Positions 1-13,006 of a DNA stretch of 64,000 nucleotides are shown here, in pieces. Under the pieces are notes generated by a model. It was not told the DNA's origin. It made no database searches and was given only the letters and a program-made list of their open reading frames with translations. The position numbers and the translations under genes are program-made. The stretch is from Lolium rigidum (taxonomy: Eukaryota > Streptophyta > Magnoliopsida > Poales > Poaceae), in the NCBI RefSeq assembly GCF_022539505.1, contig NC_061510.1, positions 274,122,330-274,186,329 on the forward strand. The letters are read 5' to 3'. Numbering within the stretch: the first letter of the stretch is position 1; each line of letters opens with the position of its first letter.

Positions 1-675
1 GTACGTTGCAGCTGTGGAGAGGCTGAGGCCATGTGATAAGGGGCCATATCAGCGTGGGAAAACACGGCTCCCCATGCTGAAGGAGTGGCCCTACAGCCAT
101 GTTCTTCTAGAGCCCGCTAGAAGGAGGTACATGATAATTTCGGCATTTCATTATCGCAATTTTGTCATTATCAAAATTATTATCACATACATATTGATGT
201 TGTCGTTTCATGGGGCAGTTCGTTTAAGTTTGAAGACCCGTCGCAGAGGCTGCCACGTGGTACGCGAACATCATTGGGGCCTACTTAGAAGGTATATCCC
301 TGGGTAGTTGATCTCCCTACTGGTGGCCGCGACGTAGCTTGGAGGTGGGCGCACTACAGGTTCGCCCCAGATCCTCTTGGGAGGTACGACAACATGAGGA
401 CGTGGTTGTTCGTGAATTATGGGTACGTGGCATTTGACTTCTTATCATTCATACACTCTCCTTGGTTGACAGTACGTGCACTAATGCCCCTTGTTTTACC
501 TATGTGCATGGTTGCAGAGATACTTCCGGAAGGCCTAGGGTAAGGAAAATGCGTGCGATGATGTCCTACACCAGATGGCAAGGACGAGGGTGACTGGCAT
601 GCACTACGAGGCACGTATTCAGTGCATCCGCAACTGGCACGCCGACCTCTTCATCCATATGACTAAGGAGGACGC

Positions 676-2271
676 TGATACGTCTCCAACGTATCAATAA
701 TTTCTTATGTTTCATGCTACATTATTGATGATATCTACATGTTTTATGCACATTATATGTCGTATTTACGCATTTTCTGGAACTAACCTATTAACAAGAT
801 GCCGAAGAGCCGATTCTTTGTTTTACGTCGTTTTTGGTTTCAGAAATCCTAGTAACGAAATATTCTCGGAATTGGACGAAATCAACGCCCAGGGTCCTAT
901 TTTTGCACGAAGCTTCCAGAAGACCGAAGAGGGAAGGAAGTGGGGCCACGAGGCGCCGCCACACTAGGGCGGCGCGGCCCAGGCCCTGGCCGCGCCGACC
1001 TGGCGTGTGGGGCCCTCGTGTGGCCCCCCGCGTTGCCCTTCCGCCTACTTAAAGCCTTCGTCGCGAAACCCCCAGTACCGAGAGCCACGATATGGAAAAC
1101 CTTCCGGAGACGCCGCCGCCGCGAATCCCATCTCGGGGGATTCGGGAGATCGCCTCCGGCACCCTGCCGGAGAGGGATTCATCTCCCGGAGGACTCTATA
1201 CCGCCATGGTCGCCTCCGGAGTGATGAGTGAGTAGTTCACCCCTGGACTATGGGTCCATAGCAGTAGCTAGATGGTCGTCTTCTCCTAATTGTGCTTCAT
1301 TGTTGGATCTTGTGAGCTGCCTAACATGATCAAGATCATCTATCCGTAATACTATATGTTGTGTTTGTCGGGATCCGATGGATAGAGAATACTATGTTAT
1401 GGTGATTATCAATCTATTACTTATGTGTTGTTTATGATCTTGCATGCTCTCCGTTATTAGTAGAGGCTCGGCCAAGTTTTTACTCTTAACTCCAAGAGGG
1501 AGTATTTATGCTCGATAGTGGGTTCATGCCTTCATTGATACCTGGGACAGGTGACGTAAAGTTCTAAGGTTGTGTTGTGCTGTTGCCACTAGGGATAAAA
1601 CATTGATTCTATGTCTAAGGATGTAGTTGTTGATTACATTACGCACCATACTTAATGCAATTGTCCGTTGCTTTGCAACTTAATACCGGAAGGGGTTCGG
1701 ATGATAACCTGAAGGTGGACTTTTTAGGCATAGATGCAGCTTGGATGGCGGTCTATGTACTTTGTCGTAATGCCCAATTAAATCTCACTATATTTATCAT
1801 GTCATGTATGTGCATTGTTATGCCCTCTCTATTTGTCAATTGCCCGACTGTAATTTGTTCACCCAACATGCTTTTATCTTATGGGAGAGACACCTCTAGT
1901 GAACTGTGGACCCCCGTCCTATTCTTTACATCGCATACAATCTACTGCAATAATTGTTTTACTGTTTTTTCTTGCAAACAATCATCTTCCACACAATACG
2001 GTTAATCCTTTGTTACAGCAAGCCGGTGAGATTGACAACCTCACTGTTTCGTTGGGGCAAAGTACTTTGGTTGTGTTGTGCAGGTTCCACGTTGGCGTCG
2101 GAATCCCTGGTGTTGCGTCGCATCACATTTCGCCACCATCAACCTTCAACGTGCTTCTTGGCTCCTCCTGGTTCGATAAACCTTGGTTTCTTTCTGAGGG
2201 AAAACTTGCCACTGTGCGCATCATACCTTCCTCTTGGGGTTCCCAACGGACGTGTACATCTACGCGCATCA
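676..2271 (+). repeat. 5' LTR of element A
   Basis: Starts TGATACGTCTCC and ends CGCGCATCA (TG...CA). It matches 9980-11575 along its length. A GC-rich segment and a TACTTAAAGCC box near 1047 may contain the retroelement promoter; this is inferred from position only. The short reading frames inside it are not genes. Confidence 0.93.
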
Positions 2272-2282
2272 AGCACTTTTTC

Positions 2283-2300
2283 TGGCGCCGTTGCCGGGGA
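2283..2300 (+). other. Primer binding site (tRNA-Asp type), element A
   Basis: TGGCGCCGTTGCCGGGGA, 11 bp after the 5' LTR. This is the usual tRNA-Asp-complementary primer site of Athila-lineage elements, and the same motif appears next to three other LTRs in this window. Confidence 0.85.
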
Positions 2301-2525
2301 GATCAAGACACGCTGCAAGGGGAGTCTCCACTTCCGAATCTCTTTACTTTGTTTTTGTCTTGCTTTATTTTATTTACTACTTTGTTTGCTGCACCTAAAC
2401 AAAACACAAAAAAAATAGTTGCTAGTTTTACTTTATTTTACTGTCTTGCTCTCTATATCAAAAACACAAAAAAATTAGTTACTTGCATTTACTTTATCTA
2501 GTTTGCTTTATTTACTATTGCTAAA

Positions 2526-3200
2526 ATGAATACCCCTGAAAATACTAAGTTGTGTGACTTCACAACCACTAATAATAATGATTTTCTATGCACACCTATT
2601 GCTCCACCTACTACTACAGCAGAATTCTTTGAAATTAAACCTGCTTTACTGAACCTTGTTATGAGAGATCAATTTTCTGGTGTTAGTTCTGATGATGCTG
2701 CTACCCATCTTAATAATTTTGTTGAACTTTGTGAAATGCAAAAATATAAGGATGTAGATGGTGATATTATTAAATTGAAATTGTTTCCTTTCTCATTATG
2801 AGGAAGAGCTAAAGATTGGTTGCTATCTTTGCCTAAGAGTATTCATAAATCATTGAAACTTTGGGAATTCGCTGAAGGGGGAGAAGGACTAACTCTTATT
2901 GATAACTCTGTTATAATTCCTAAAGGGATAGCTGCGGGTGTGCATACAACCATTCTTGGGAGAACAATATCCATTGATTACCTTGTCATTGAATGCACAG
3001 GAACAGGACAAATCACACTCGGAAGATCCCTGCTGAAACTATTGGGAGCAGTCATAGACATGAGAGAAGGCACCTTAAAATTCACCTCTACACCCGGGTG
3101 TAGCCATATATTCCCTAAGCCAAAGAGTAAGAAAGAGGACAATAAAGGTAAGGGTAAAGCCCAAGGTAATGTCGATGTTTCATCTCTTGAAAATACTTGA
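2526..3200 (+). pseudogene. gag-protease remnant of element A, internally deleted
   Basis: The first 92 codons (2526-2801) match the gag start of the minus-strand element at 53070 (CDFTTTNNNDFLCTPIAPP). Reading stops at a TGA at 2799-2801, but the same frame continues with GRAKDWLLSLPKS and then jumps into the tail of an aspartic-protease region (ITLGRSLLKLLGAVIDMREG, lysine-rich end). Most of gag, and the protease active-site DxGAS part, are missing. The join between the gag and protease pieces (about 2845-2885) reflects an internal deletion. The protease half comes from a different Athila subfamily from the copy at 50970-51563, so recombination between families is possible. Not expected to make a working product. 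Confidence 0.7.
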
Positions 3201-3726
3201 AATACACTTTCTGCGCCTAGCTGAAAGGCGTTAAAGAAAAGCGCTTATGGGAGACAACCCATGTTTTTACTACAGCACTTTGTTTTATATTTGAGTCTTG
3301 GAAGTTTTTTACTACTGTAGCAACCTCTCCTTATCATGTTTTTGTGCCAAGTAAAGTCTCTATAGTAAGGTTCATACTAGATTTTGATTACTGCGCAGAG
3401 ACAGATTTCTTTGCTGTCACGAATCTGGGCCTATTTCTCTGTAGGAAACTCATAAAATTATGCCAATTTACGTGAGTGATCCTCAGATATGGACGCAACT
3501 TTCATTAGTTTTGAGTTTTTCCATTTGAGCAAGTCTGGTGCCATTTTAAAATTCGTCTTTACGAACTGTTCTGTATTGACAGATTCTGCCTTTTATTTCG
3601 CATTGCCTCTTTTGCTATGTTGGATGAATTTCTTTGATCAATTAATGTCCAGTAGCTTTATGCAATGTCCAGAAGTGTTAAGAATGATTGTGTCACCTCT
3701 GAATATGTGAATTATTAATTGTGCAC
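3201..3726 (+). other. Non-coding internal region of element A, upstream of the nested insertion
   Basis: No supportable gene. The stretch matches 50440-50960 of the minus-strand element in reverse orientation, including the block encoding GGGAGACAACCCATG and the region around 3480-3710. It is shared internal retroelement sequence. Confidence 0.7.
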
Positions 3727-6700
3727 TGTAGCACCCTACCTTTTAATAAAGGCAAGATACCTGTGTATAGTGCTATTCCCGGGATCACTGATAGCACACA
3801 CATTACAAAATATAGTAATCATTGCAATAGTATCAAATTACTACATCGTTGATCCAAAGGGTAAAGAAAAACCTTACAAATTGCATAGTCACATGGACTA
3901 GCTCAAATAAAATGTTCAGAATAAACACAGCAGAAAGTAAAATAGCAATGAGCCTTCATCATCTTCATGTGCCACAGGCAGTCATGTTGGAATGTAGACT
4001 CGAGATCCTACCACGTACTTCTCCTCAGAAAAATCCTGCATGTTTGAATATGCAGCCCCACGAATGGAGGTCAGTACAATGATGTACTGGCAAATGACAC
4101 TTATATGGTGGCAGTTTTTAGGCATGACTATCTACATGATATTTGGCTAGTGGAGTTTAGGCACAATTTGCATAAAGCCAATTTTATCCTATATTTTATT
4201 TAAAACAAAACATTTTGAAAATCTTTGAATGATATTATGAAATCACACCATGGAAAAATCCTCCATGGGTTTTAGAATAATCACATGGTTACATCTCCCA
4301 TGAGTTTTCAAAGGTTGATTCAAATTTTAAATACATTCAGAAAAGGTGATGAGATTCTTCCGTACATTCCTTGTCCAGGAGCTCAAATTGTCCATAACCG
4401 GGGACACGGCTAATATCTTAGATTTAACTCTCGAGAGGTTGCGCTCTTTACCCACAATTCACAACCAAGCCTTTTTGCCAAAATTCTTCATATTCATTAA
4501 GGCCAGGACGAGGTCATTACGAAGCTTTTCCTTAGTAGCCCCTCCACCTACCGGATCCGCCCGTGCCCAACATTCCACCCTCTGGCGGTACCCAGGCAAG
4601 GTTTCCCACTAAGTACTTAGCTAAGACAGAGCCCATATTGTATTGTGGTTGCACTGGAAGCTAACTAAAACATGGACGACATAGTAATCTCTTTAATCCT
4701 GAGTGGCCATCCACAAGTGCACCCTCAGGCGATGACAACCACAATGTGGCCCTGAGTAGCCACTCAACATTTGCGCACTCTCGTGGATTCATCACTTTAG
4801 TCCCTAGGGCGCGTGAGGAATCACTTTAGTCCCTAGGGCGCGTGAGCCTGAGCAGCCGCCCACCAATCAACCAATCCACCCAGGTAATTCATTAAGGTTG
4901 TTAATTTTAATTCCCAACACTCACAATCCAGAATAATCAAAACAGCAGTGGCATTTTGTTATTGCTAGGCAAACAAAGAATCCTAGCAAGGGTTCTTGGT
5001 GGCTACGCACTACTAGGACTGATAAGCATAGCATAATTTTCGAAAACAAAATCCTACCATGCATACTAGTTTATAAAACACTAATGCATAACAAAATAGG
5101 GAGGTAATTGAGTGTCACTTGCCTTTTTGGTAATTGAAGATCGTTCAGTTCTCTCAACAAAACACGTCGCTCTTCACACAAACTATAAGATAAAAAAAAA
5201 ATAGCACAACATAAACACACCATTCATACAACAACAAAATCAAGCAACGAAAACAACAAGTTATTATTCATTTTATTTTAGCGGATAAAGAAGATATGGC
5301 ATGAGGCATGGCTTGCAAGATATGTCTTTGAGATATTGAATGACATGATCAAATACTTCAAAAAAATGGATACTGGAAAGGAGTCGATGGGATACAAATA
5401 GATAGAATTTGGAAAGACTCATGTGATTAGAATCACATAAGTATCAAATGGTGCTTCTAGAATACTATCAAGTAAAGTGTGACAACACTTAACAAAATTG
5501 CACAAGGTGGCACACATACTTTAGTAATGAACTAGTGATATGTAGAATTACTCAAATTACTCATTTGTAAGTTGAATAGCTCTAAACTAAGTCAAAGAGT
5601 GATTCAGAATGAATTTTGATAGACACGTTATTGGTTCAAGGTTTGTGCTATGTAGTAGAGGGTCTCTACATAATATTTGCACAAGGGAGGGATCTATAGT
5701 TAAGATTGTCACTATTTACTCAAATAACTCAATTGTTATTTGAATAATATGAACTAGACAACCAGTGGTAAGCTTGCATTATCTGTGAACATGATAAAGA
5801 ATTATAACTGGTCCTGAAAGATTGGTATGATCATAAGGATCATTTTGGCTAAAGGATCAATGTTGAAACCAGTTATTGGGCTACACTTTTCGCGAAAAGT
5901 TATTAGAAGAAGTTTTCCGGATGGAAGAACTTTCTACATGAAAGTTGTAGAGAATTCCATTACAAGCGTATCGCCAAATGAATCTCTCAGAAAAAGTTTG
6001 TATGATTTATTTTATAGACGATGTTGCGGATCAAAGTTTACCGCGATAATAAAGTGGGCGAAACTGCCACGCAAAATGTCTAAAACAATCAACATGATTT
6101 GCCGATTCCAACGATATAAAATTTGCTAAGTTTGAACCTACGTTTGATTTTATATGGATTTTACAAAACTAGGTAGCAGCGGTTAGAGTTTTAATGGTGT
6201 ACGAAAAAGTTGTCCGAATAAGTTGCTCGGATGAAAATACTTCCAACACGAAAGTTGTAGATAATCAACTTACAAACTTAACGAAAGAACAACCGTTTGA
6301 AACGGAGCTCTAGATCAATAGTTACGGAATTTCTAAGTTTTCAGAAGTGAACTAGCTAACATCTATGTTGATCAATCGGAAAAACCTCAGCGCGTGTAGT
6401 TCAGGCTCATGCGACTGGAGGAGAGAAGAAAAGAAAAACAAGAACGAATATCGGTGTCAGCTGACTGATTCACAGCAGGTTGGATATACAGGTTGAATAC
6501 ATGACATTTTTCTGAAAGCTCTCCCTCGTAGGGTTCTAAATATATAAAGCAGGGGTACACGAGGGTAGAGAGATTGCCTTGAGCGAGAAAAATAACAAAA
6601 TCAGTTATAGATCTTGCTAGAGAAGTGCATGTGCGCTAGTCCAAGCTAGTACATCAGGAATCGATCTTCAGGGAATTTCTATAGCGGGGGACATGGTCTT

Positions 6701-7917
6701 CATATGCATGACTAACATTTTCTATTGGAAGGGCACTATCTGAATGTTTATAGCGTGGCTCAGCGATGTGAATCCATTGCTAAACAGGAGCGGTGAAAAT
6801 AAAAGGCATGGATATGACCATACCAGATATCGTGCAGGATGTTGTCCGGGACGGCGGTGCTTGAACGGAAATCATCGGAGGCGCTTCCGACTGTGGATTG
6901 AACAGAATAATAATTTTATCATCGATGGTGCACAACGACGGTAGAAAGAGAAGGATTAAAGTTAACGAGGCCTTGGTCCTCATGAACATGCCGGAATCGA
7001 CGATGGCATGGACAGCGATGCGGAACTTTGACGACGCAGTTCACTCGGAGGTGGTCAGCGCTTGGGCGCTGTTTGGTGGAGGAACAAAATGAAACGAGAG
7101 GAAGATTGGGCGCTGCTTATAGAGAGCGGATCCCCTCTACGGGACGCCAAACGAGACTCGACAGCCGTTTCAGCTCCAACATTAGTGCGATGCAAAGAAC
7201 ACTAAAATAGGGTCTTAATGCTCTGAATTGAACCGCAGTTCAATGAGGAATAACTTTCGTGTTTAAGGCGAGACGTTTAGGAATCTAGAATTGATGGAAT
7301 CATGAGAGGAAGGTCTTGCCATGGTTGTGAGATGCGTTCAGTTTCTGACCGTGAGTACAGGAGGAGGAAGAACGATTCTTCTGGTCAGTTCGGTCACATA
7401 GGCCAACAATTCGGCCCAAGAAGGAAGAAGAAAAAAAAAACAAACAGGGAAAGGAGAGGCGGGTTGGCTTGGTTTGGACTGGGCCGGACAGGTTAGGTTA
7501 GTTTGATTTTTTTGTGTCTTCTTTTCTATTTCTGCTCCTATTGTTTGAACTAGGTTCAAATCCAAAACTGGTTCAAACCATTATGAAAACATTTCATTAT
7601 ATTTTTATAAAAGATACCAGTATAAAGATAATTTGAAGGTGAGCACCATGGAACTGGTTTTTACTTGAAAATAAATCTCAACACTCAAAATATTGCATCT
7701 AGGCATATATGACCATTTTATGCAAAATTACAGAATAGGGTTTTGTTAAATATTAAGAAAACTGAATATTTATGGAATATCTAATTTTTAGAAAAGTGTT
7801 TTAACTAACACACAAAAGTTCAAATTCCATGTGGAATTTCAATCAAGACAAACAATTCAAACAATATTATTTATTTATTTTAACATTTCGAAATTTAGAA
7901 AATTTCGGGATGTGACA
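3727..7917 (-). mobile_element. Nested 4.2-kb solo LTR (long-LTR Gypsy-type), duplication TGCAC
   Basis: Read on the minus strand, it starts TGTCACATCCCGAAA and ends GGGTGCTACA. TGCAC flanks it at 3722-3726 and 7918-7922. Neither end sequence recurs inside it, no primer site is visible, and no protein domain could be recognised, so a solo LTR is the simplest reading. LTRs of 4-5 kb occur in some Triticeae Gypsy families such as Sukkula, but the family here is not identified. The many short reading frames (for example near 5827-6129 and 6744-7092) are unsupported. Confidence 0.7.
4791..4846 (+). repeat. 29-bp tandem duplication
   Basis: ATCACTTTAGTCCCTAGGGC plus the following CGTGAG is present twice back to back, starting at 4791 and 4820, inside the solo LTR. 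Small local duplication with no evident function. Confidence 0.85.
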
Positions 7918-9979
7918 TGCACTAACCCTCTAATGAGTTTGCTTGAAGTTTGGTGTGAAGGAAGTTTTCAAGGGTCAAGAGAGGAGTATGATACACTATG
8001 ATCAAGAGGAGTGAAAGCTCTAAGCTTGGGGATGCCCCCGTGGTTCACCCCTGCGTATTCTAAGAAGACTCAAGCGTCTAAGCTTGGGGATGCCCAAGGC
8101 ATCCCCTTCTTCATCGACAACATCATCAGGTTCCTCCCCTGAAACTACATTTTTATTCCGTCACATCTTATGCACTTCGCTTGGAGCGTCGGTTTGTTTT
8201 TGTTTTTGTTTTGTTTGAATAAAGTTGGATCCTAGCATTCTTTGTGTGGGAGAGAGACACGCTCCGCTGTTGCATATGGACAAATATGTCCTTAGGCTTT
8301 ACTCATAATATTCATGACGAAGTTTCTTATTCGTTAAATTGTTATATGGTTGGAATTGGGAAATGCTACATGTAGTAATCCTAAAATGTCTTGGATAATG
8401 TCATACTTGGCAATTGTTGTGCTCATGTTTAAGCTCTTGCATCATATACTTTGCACCCATTAATGAAGAAATACATAGAGCTTGCTAAAATTTGGTTTGC
8501 ATATTTGGTCTCTCTAAGGTCTAGATAATTTCTAGTATTGAGTTTTGAACAACAAGGAAGACGGTGTAGAGTCTTATAATGTTTACAATATGTCTTTTAT
8601 GTGAGTTTTGCTGCACCGGTTCATCCTTGAGTTTGCTTCATATAACCTTGCTAGCCTAAACCTTGTATCGAGAGGGAATACTTCTCATGCATCCAAAATC
8701 CTTGAGCCAACCACTATGCCATTTGTGTCCACCATGCATACCTACCTACTACATGGTATTTCTCCGCCATTCCAAAGTAAATTGCTTGAGTGCTAACTTT
8801 AAAATTCCATCATTCGCCTTTGCAATATACAGCTCATGGGACAAAATAGCCTTAAAAACTATTGTGGTATTGAATATGTACTTATGCACTTTATCTCTTA
8901 TTAAGTTGCTTGTTGTGCGATAACCATGCTTCGGGGACGCCATCAACTATTCTTTGTTGAATATCATGTGAGTTGCTATGCATGTCCGTCTTGTCTGAAG
9001 TAAGAGAGATCTACCACCTTAATGGTTGGAGCATGCATATTGTTAGAGAAGAACATTGGGCCGCTAACTAAAGCCATGAATCATGGTGGAAGTTTCAGTT
9101 TGGACATATATCATCAATCTCATATGAGAATAATGATTGTTGCTACATGCTTATGCATTAAAGAGGAGTCCATTATCTGTTGTCCATATTGTCCCGGTAT
9201 GGATGTCTAAGTTGAGAATAATCAAAAGCGAGAAATCCAAAATGCGAGCTTTCTCCTTAGACCTTTGTACAGGCGGCATGGAGGTACCCCTTTGTGACAC
9301 TTGGTTGAAATATGTGTATTGCGATGATCCGGTAGTCCAAGCTAAGTAGGACAAGGTACGGGCACTATTAGTATACTATGCATGAGGCTTGCAACTTGTA
9401 AGATATAATTTACATAACTCATATGCTTTATTACTACCGTTGACAAAATTGTTTCATGTTTTCAAAATAAAAGCTCTAGCACAAATACAACGAATCGATG
9501 CTTTCCTCTTTGAAGGACCTTTCTTTTACTTTTATTGTTGAGTCAGTTTACCTATCTCTCTCCACCTCAAGAAGCAAACACTTATGTGAACTGTGCATTG
9601 ATTCCTACATACTTGCATATTGCACTTGTTATATTACTCTATGTTGACAATATCCATGAGATGTACATGTTATAAGTTGAAAGCAACCGCTGAAACTTAA
9701 TCTTCCTTTGTGTTGCTTCAACACCTTTACTTTGATTTATTGCTTTATGAGTTAACTCTTATGCAAGACTTATTGATGCTTGTCTTGAAGTACTATTCAT
9801 GAAAAGTCTTTGCTTTATGATTCATTTGTTTACTCATGTCATTACCATTGTTTTGATCGCTGCATTCATTACATATGTTTACAATAGTATGATCAAGATT
9901 ATGATGGCATGTCACTTCAGAAATTATCTTTGTTATCGTTTTACCTGCTCGGGGCGAGCAGAACTAAGCTTGGGGATGC
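7918..9979 (+). other. Non-coding 3' internal region and polypurine tract of element A
   Basis: No gene is supportable. The region is homologous in reverse orientation to 49086-50430 and more distantly to 58068-60000, with AAGCTTGGGGATGCCC boxes near 8023 and 8080. The last bases, AAGCTTGGGGATGC at 9966-9979, abut the 3' LTR and are the probable polypurine tract. Confidence 0.7.
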
Positions 9980-11575
9980 TGATACGTCTCCAACATATCG
10001 ATAATTTCTTATGTTCCATGCTACATTATTGATGATATCTACATGTTTTATGCACATTATATGTCGTACTTACGCATTTTCTGGAACTAACCTATTAACA
10101 AGATGCCGAAGAGCCAGTTGCTATTTTCTCGCTGTTTTTGGTTTCGTGAAATCCTAGTAACGAAATATTCTCGGAATTGGACGAAATCAACGCCCGTGGT
10201 CCTATTTTTGCACGAAGCTTCCGTAAGACCGAAGAGGGAAGGAAGTGGGGCCACGAGGCGCCGCCACACTAGGGCGGCGCGGCCCGAGCCCCGGCCGCGC
10301 CGACCTGGCGTGTGGGGCCCTCGTGTGGCCCCCGCGTTGCCCTTCCGCCTACTTAAAGCCTTCGTCGCGAAACCCCCAGTACCGAGAGCCACGATACGGA
10401 AAACCTTCGAGAGACGCCGCCGCCGCGAATCCCATCTTGGGGGATTCAGGAGATCGCCTCCGGCACCCTGCCGGAGAGGGGATTCATCTCCCGGAGGACT
10501 CTACACCGCCATGGTCGCCTCCGGAGTGATGAGTGAGTAGTTCACCCCTGGACTATGGGTCCATAGCAGTAGCTAGATGGTCGTCTTCTCCTAATTGTGC
10601 TTCATTGTTGGATCTTGTGAGCTGCCTAACATGATCAATCATCTATCTGTAATACTATATGTTGTGTTTGTCGGGATCCGATGGATAGAGAATACTATGT
10701 TATGGTGATTATCAATCTATTACTTATGTGTTGTTTATGATCTTGCATGCTCTCCGTTATTAATAGAGGCTCTGGCCAAGTTTTTACTCTTAACTCCAAG
10801 AGGGAGTATTTATGCTCGATAGTGGGTTCATGCCTTCATTGATACCTTGGACAAAGTGATGAAAGTTCTAAGTTGTGTTGTGTCTGTTGCCACTAGGGAT
10901 AAAACATTGATTCTATGTCTAAGGATGTAGTTGTTGATTACATTACGCACCATACTTAATGTAATTGTCTCGTTGCTTTGCAACTTAATACCGGAAGGGG
11001 TTCGGATGATAACCTCGAAGGTGGACTTTTAGGCATAGATGCAGCTGGATGGCGGTCTATGTACTTTGTCGTAATGCCCAATTAAATCTCACTATATTTA
11101 TCATGTCATGTATGTGCATTGTTATGCCCTCTCTATTTGTCAATTGCCCGACTGTAATTTGTTCACCCAACATGCTTTTATCTTATGGGAGAGACACCTC
11201 TAGTGAACTGTGGACCCCGGTCCTATTCTTTACATCGCATACAATCTCATCGCAATACTTGTTTTACTCGTTTTCTTGCAAACAATCATCTTCCACACAA
11301 TACGGTTAATCCTTTGTTACAGCAAGCCGGTGAGATTGACAACCTCACTGTTTCGTTGGGGCAAAGTACTTTGGTTGTGTTGTGCATGTTCCACGTTGGC
11401 GCCGGAATCCCTGGTGTTGCGCCGCATCACATTTCGCCACCATCAACCTTCAACGTGCTTCTTGGCTCCTCCTGGTTCGATAAACCTTGGTTTCTTTCTG
11501 AGGGAAAACTTGCCACTGTGCGCATCATACCTTCCTCTTGGGGTTCCCAACGGACGTGTACATCTACGCGCATCA
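9980..11575 (+). repeat. 3' LTR of element A
   Basis: Direct repeat of 676-2271, starting TGATACGTCTCC and ending CGCATCA, followed by the GACGC target duplication. Differences from the 5' LTR cluster at CAG/CTG trinucleotides (see findings). Confidence 0.93.
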
Positions 11576-12582
11576 GACGCTCGCGACACGCTCATGCAGC
11601 CGTGGCAGTACCTGCAGGTATTTGCATTTATGTGTTATTGATTTCTTTATCGCCATGTAGTTTATTTTACCATAATGTGGGTTTATCTTGTATATGTAGA
11701 ACCCTCCTCAGTACATCGACAACGACGACAAGTGCTTTCTGGCGATGGTCATGTGGTGGACATGCCCCCAGTACCTCAAGAAGCACGAGGAGGGCAAGAA
11801 GAAGCGGGCAGAGATGCGAGGTGGATCGCATATCCAAGGCAGCATCCCCATCTCTCTTCACCTGCAGAACGAGGTGAGCAAATTAATGGTTCCTTCATTC
11901 TTTGAATTCACGTTATATATTGTTAACTCCGCAAGGGTGTGCCACTTCACTTAATTACATGTTCTCTTTTGCAGGAAGTCAGGACAGAAGCGAAGCCTAA
12001 CGTCTTTGCCGTGCTAAAAAATATGAAGCAAAGGAAGACGCCGCATCCTGAGACAGGGTCCTTGTGGGTTAACCCGCAATCCGAGACCCAGTGTACGTCG
12101 TATGTCTCCAAGTTCAAGCAGAAGCACGGCGAGAGCTCCAACCCAGAGGCCGAGTACTTTGACGCTGAGGTTGCGGTGCTTGCGGGAGAAGGCATGAAGC
12201 ATGGCCTCCTATGGCTTGGTGACGGGTGCGTCGGCCCAGCGACTATTCCATCTCTCTGCCAGATCCGTCGTGGTCGTAAGAGCGGCCAGCCTCAGGTAGA
12301 GACCCGTCCACGGGCTTCAGATCTAGCCATCGAGCGATTACGGGTATGTTCTTCCTCGGGCCTCTACATTTCCTTTACATGCTTTCCATTGAAATGTTCT
12401 TCCTCGAGTCTTCCTCTTCTTCCTTTCTCCTTGCCATGGATGCCGCCATCGTCCACTCAGAGCCCAGTGACACCTTCCACCGTGAACAACACGAACATCA
12501 TCCGGAGCATGAACCCCGGTGAGTCCTCCTACACTTGTGCCCAACCCGCTTCTTGTACTTGTTCAAGTGTACCCATGGATCC

Positions 12583-13006
12583 GAGAACATATCTAGTGAT
12601 ACCAGACCTTATTTGATACCATGATACCACTCTTCAAAATTTAAATTGTAAGTGTCAAAAAATTTGGAACCAAAATTTTGGGTGTTCACAAGATGTGTGT
12701 TTACATACCCTGTAACTTCCATAACCAAATTCGAAATATCCTTAGAGAAACAAAAAAGAGAAATCCAGCATGAATAGTGTCACATAAAGACAAAAACACA
12801 AAATGACACTATTCACATAACATTTGTCTTTTTTTGTTTCTCTTTGTGTATTTTGAATTTGGATTTGAAAATTCTAGACAATGTAAACACACATCTTGTG
12901 AACAGCCACAAATTTATTTTAAATTTTTTTGTCGCTTACAAATTTGAAATTTGCAAAGTGGTATCATGGTATCATGTGAGATGTGGTATCACTAGATATT
13001 TTCCCC
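12583..13006. mobile_element. Mutator-type MITE (424 bp foldback) in a CACTA intron
   Basis: Flanked by identical 9-bp direct repeats CATGGATCC (12574-12582 and 13007-13015). The ends are inverted repeats: left GAGAACATATCTAGTGATAC, right (reverse complement) GGGGAAAATATCTAGTGATA. Pairing continues inward, for example CACAAGATGTGTGTTTACAT against ATGTAAACACACATCTTGTG, so nearly the whole element can fold into one hairpin. The 9-bp duplication and long arms point to a Mutator-derived MITE. It has no coding capacity. Confidence 0.82.

Larger units (their letters stand above)
676..11575 (+). mobile_element. Complete Athila-lineage LTR retrotransposon (element A), non-autonomous
   Basis: Two direct LTRs of about 1.6 kb (676-2271 and 9980-11575), a tRNA-Asp-type primer binding site, a purine-rich AAGCTTGGGGATGC before the 3' LTR, and a GACGC target duplication define a full element. 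Coding capacity is only a gag start fused to a protease-like tail; no reverse transcriptase, RNase H or integrase motif is visible. It resembles gag-protease-only grass elements of the Sabrina/WHAM type and would need enzymes in trans. A second LTR-type insertion (3727-7917) lies inside its internal region. Confidence 0.9.
671..11580 (+). other. 5-bp target site duplication GACGC flanking the first LTR element
   Basis: GACGC occurs at 671-675 directly before the 5' LTR and at 11576-11580 directly after the 3' LTR. Removing one copy plus the element restores a continuous CACTA exon, which confirms the insertion boundaries. Confidence 0.95.

Noticed and set aside
897..1231. Open frames inside the LTRs of elements A and C (also 10087-10540, 48536-49054, 54365-54797)
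   Set aside because: They coincide with the GC-rich LTR segment and recur in every LTR copy in different frames; no protein features.
2799..2801. Programmed stop readthrough in the gag-protease of element A
   Set aside because: The element is internally deleted and lacks the protease active site, so a simple nonsense mutation is more likely.
4800..4846. Regulatory tandem operator
   Set aside because: Only two copies of a 29-bp segment inside a retroelement LTR; local duplication is enough to explain it.
7302..7565. Short Arg/Lys-rich frames around GAAGAAGAAAAAAAAAAC
   Set aside because: Low-complexity purine tract within the solo LTR.
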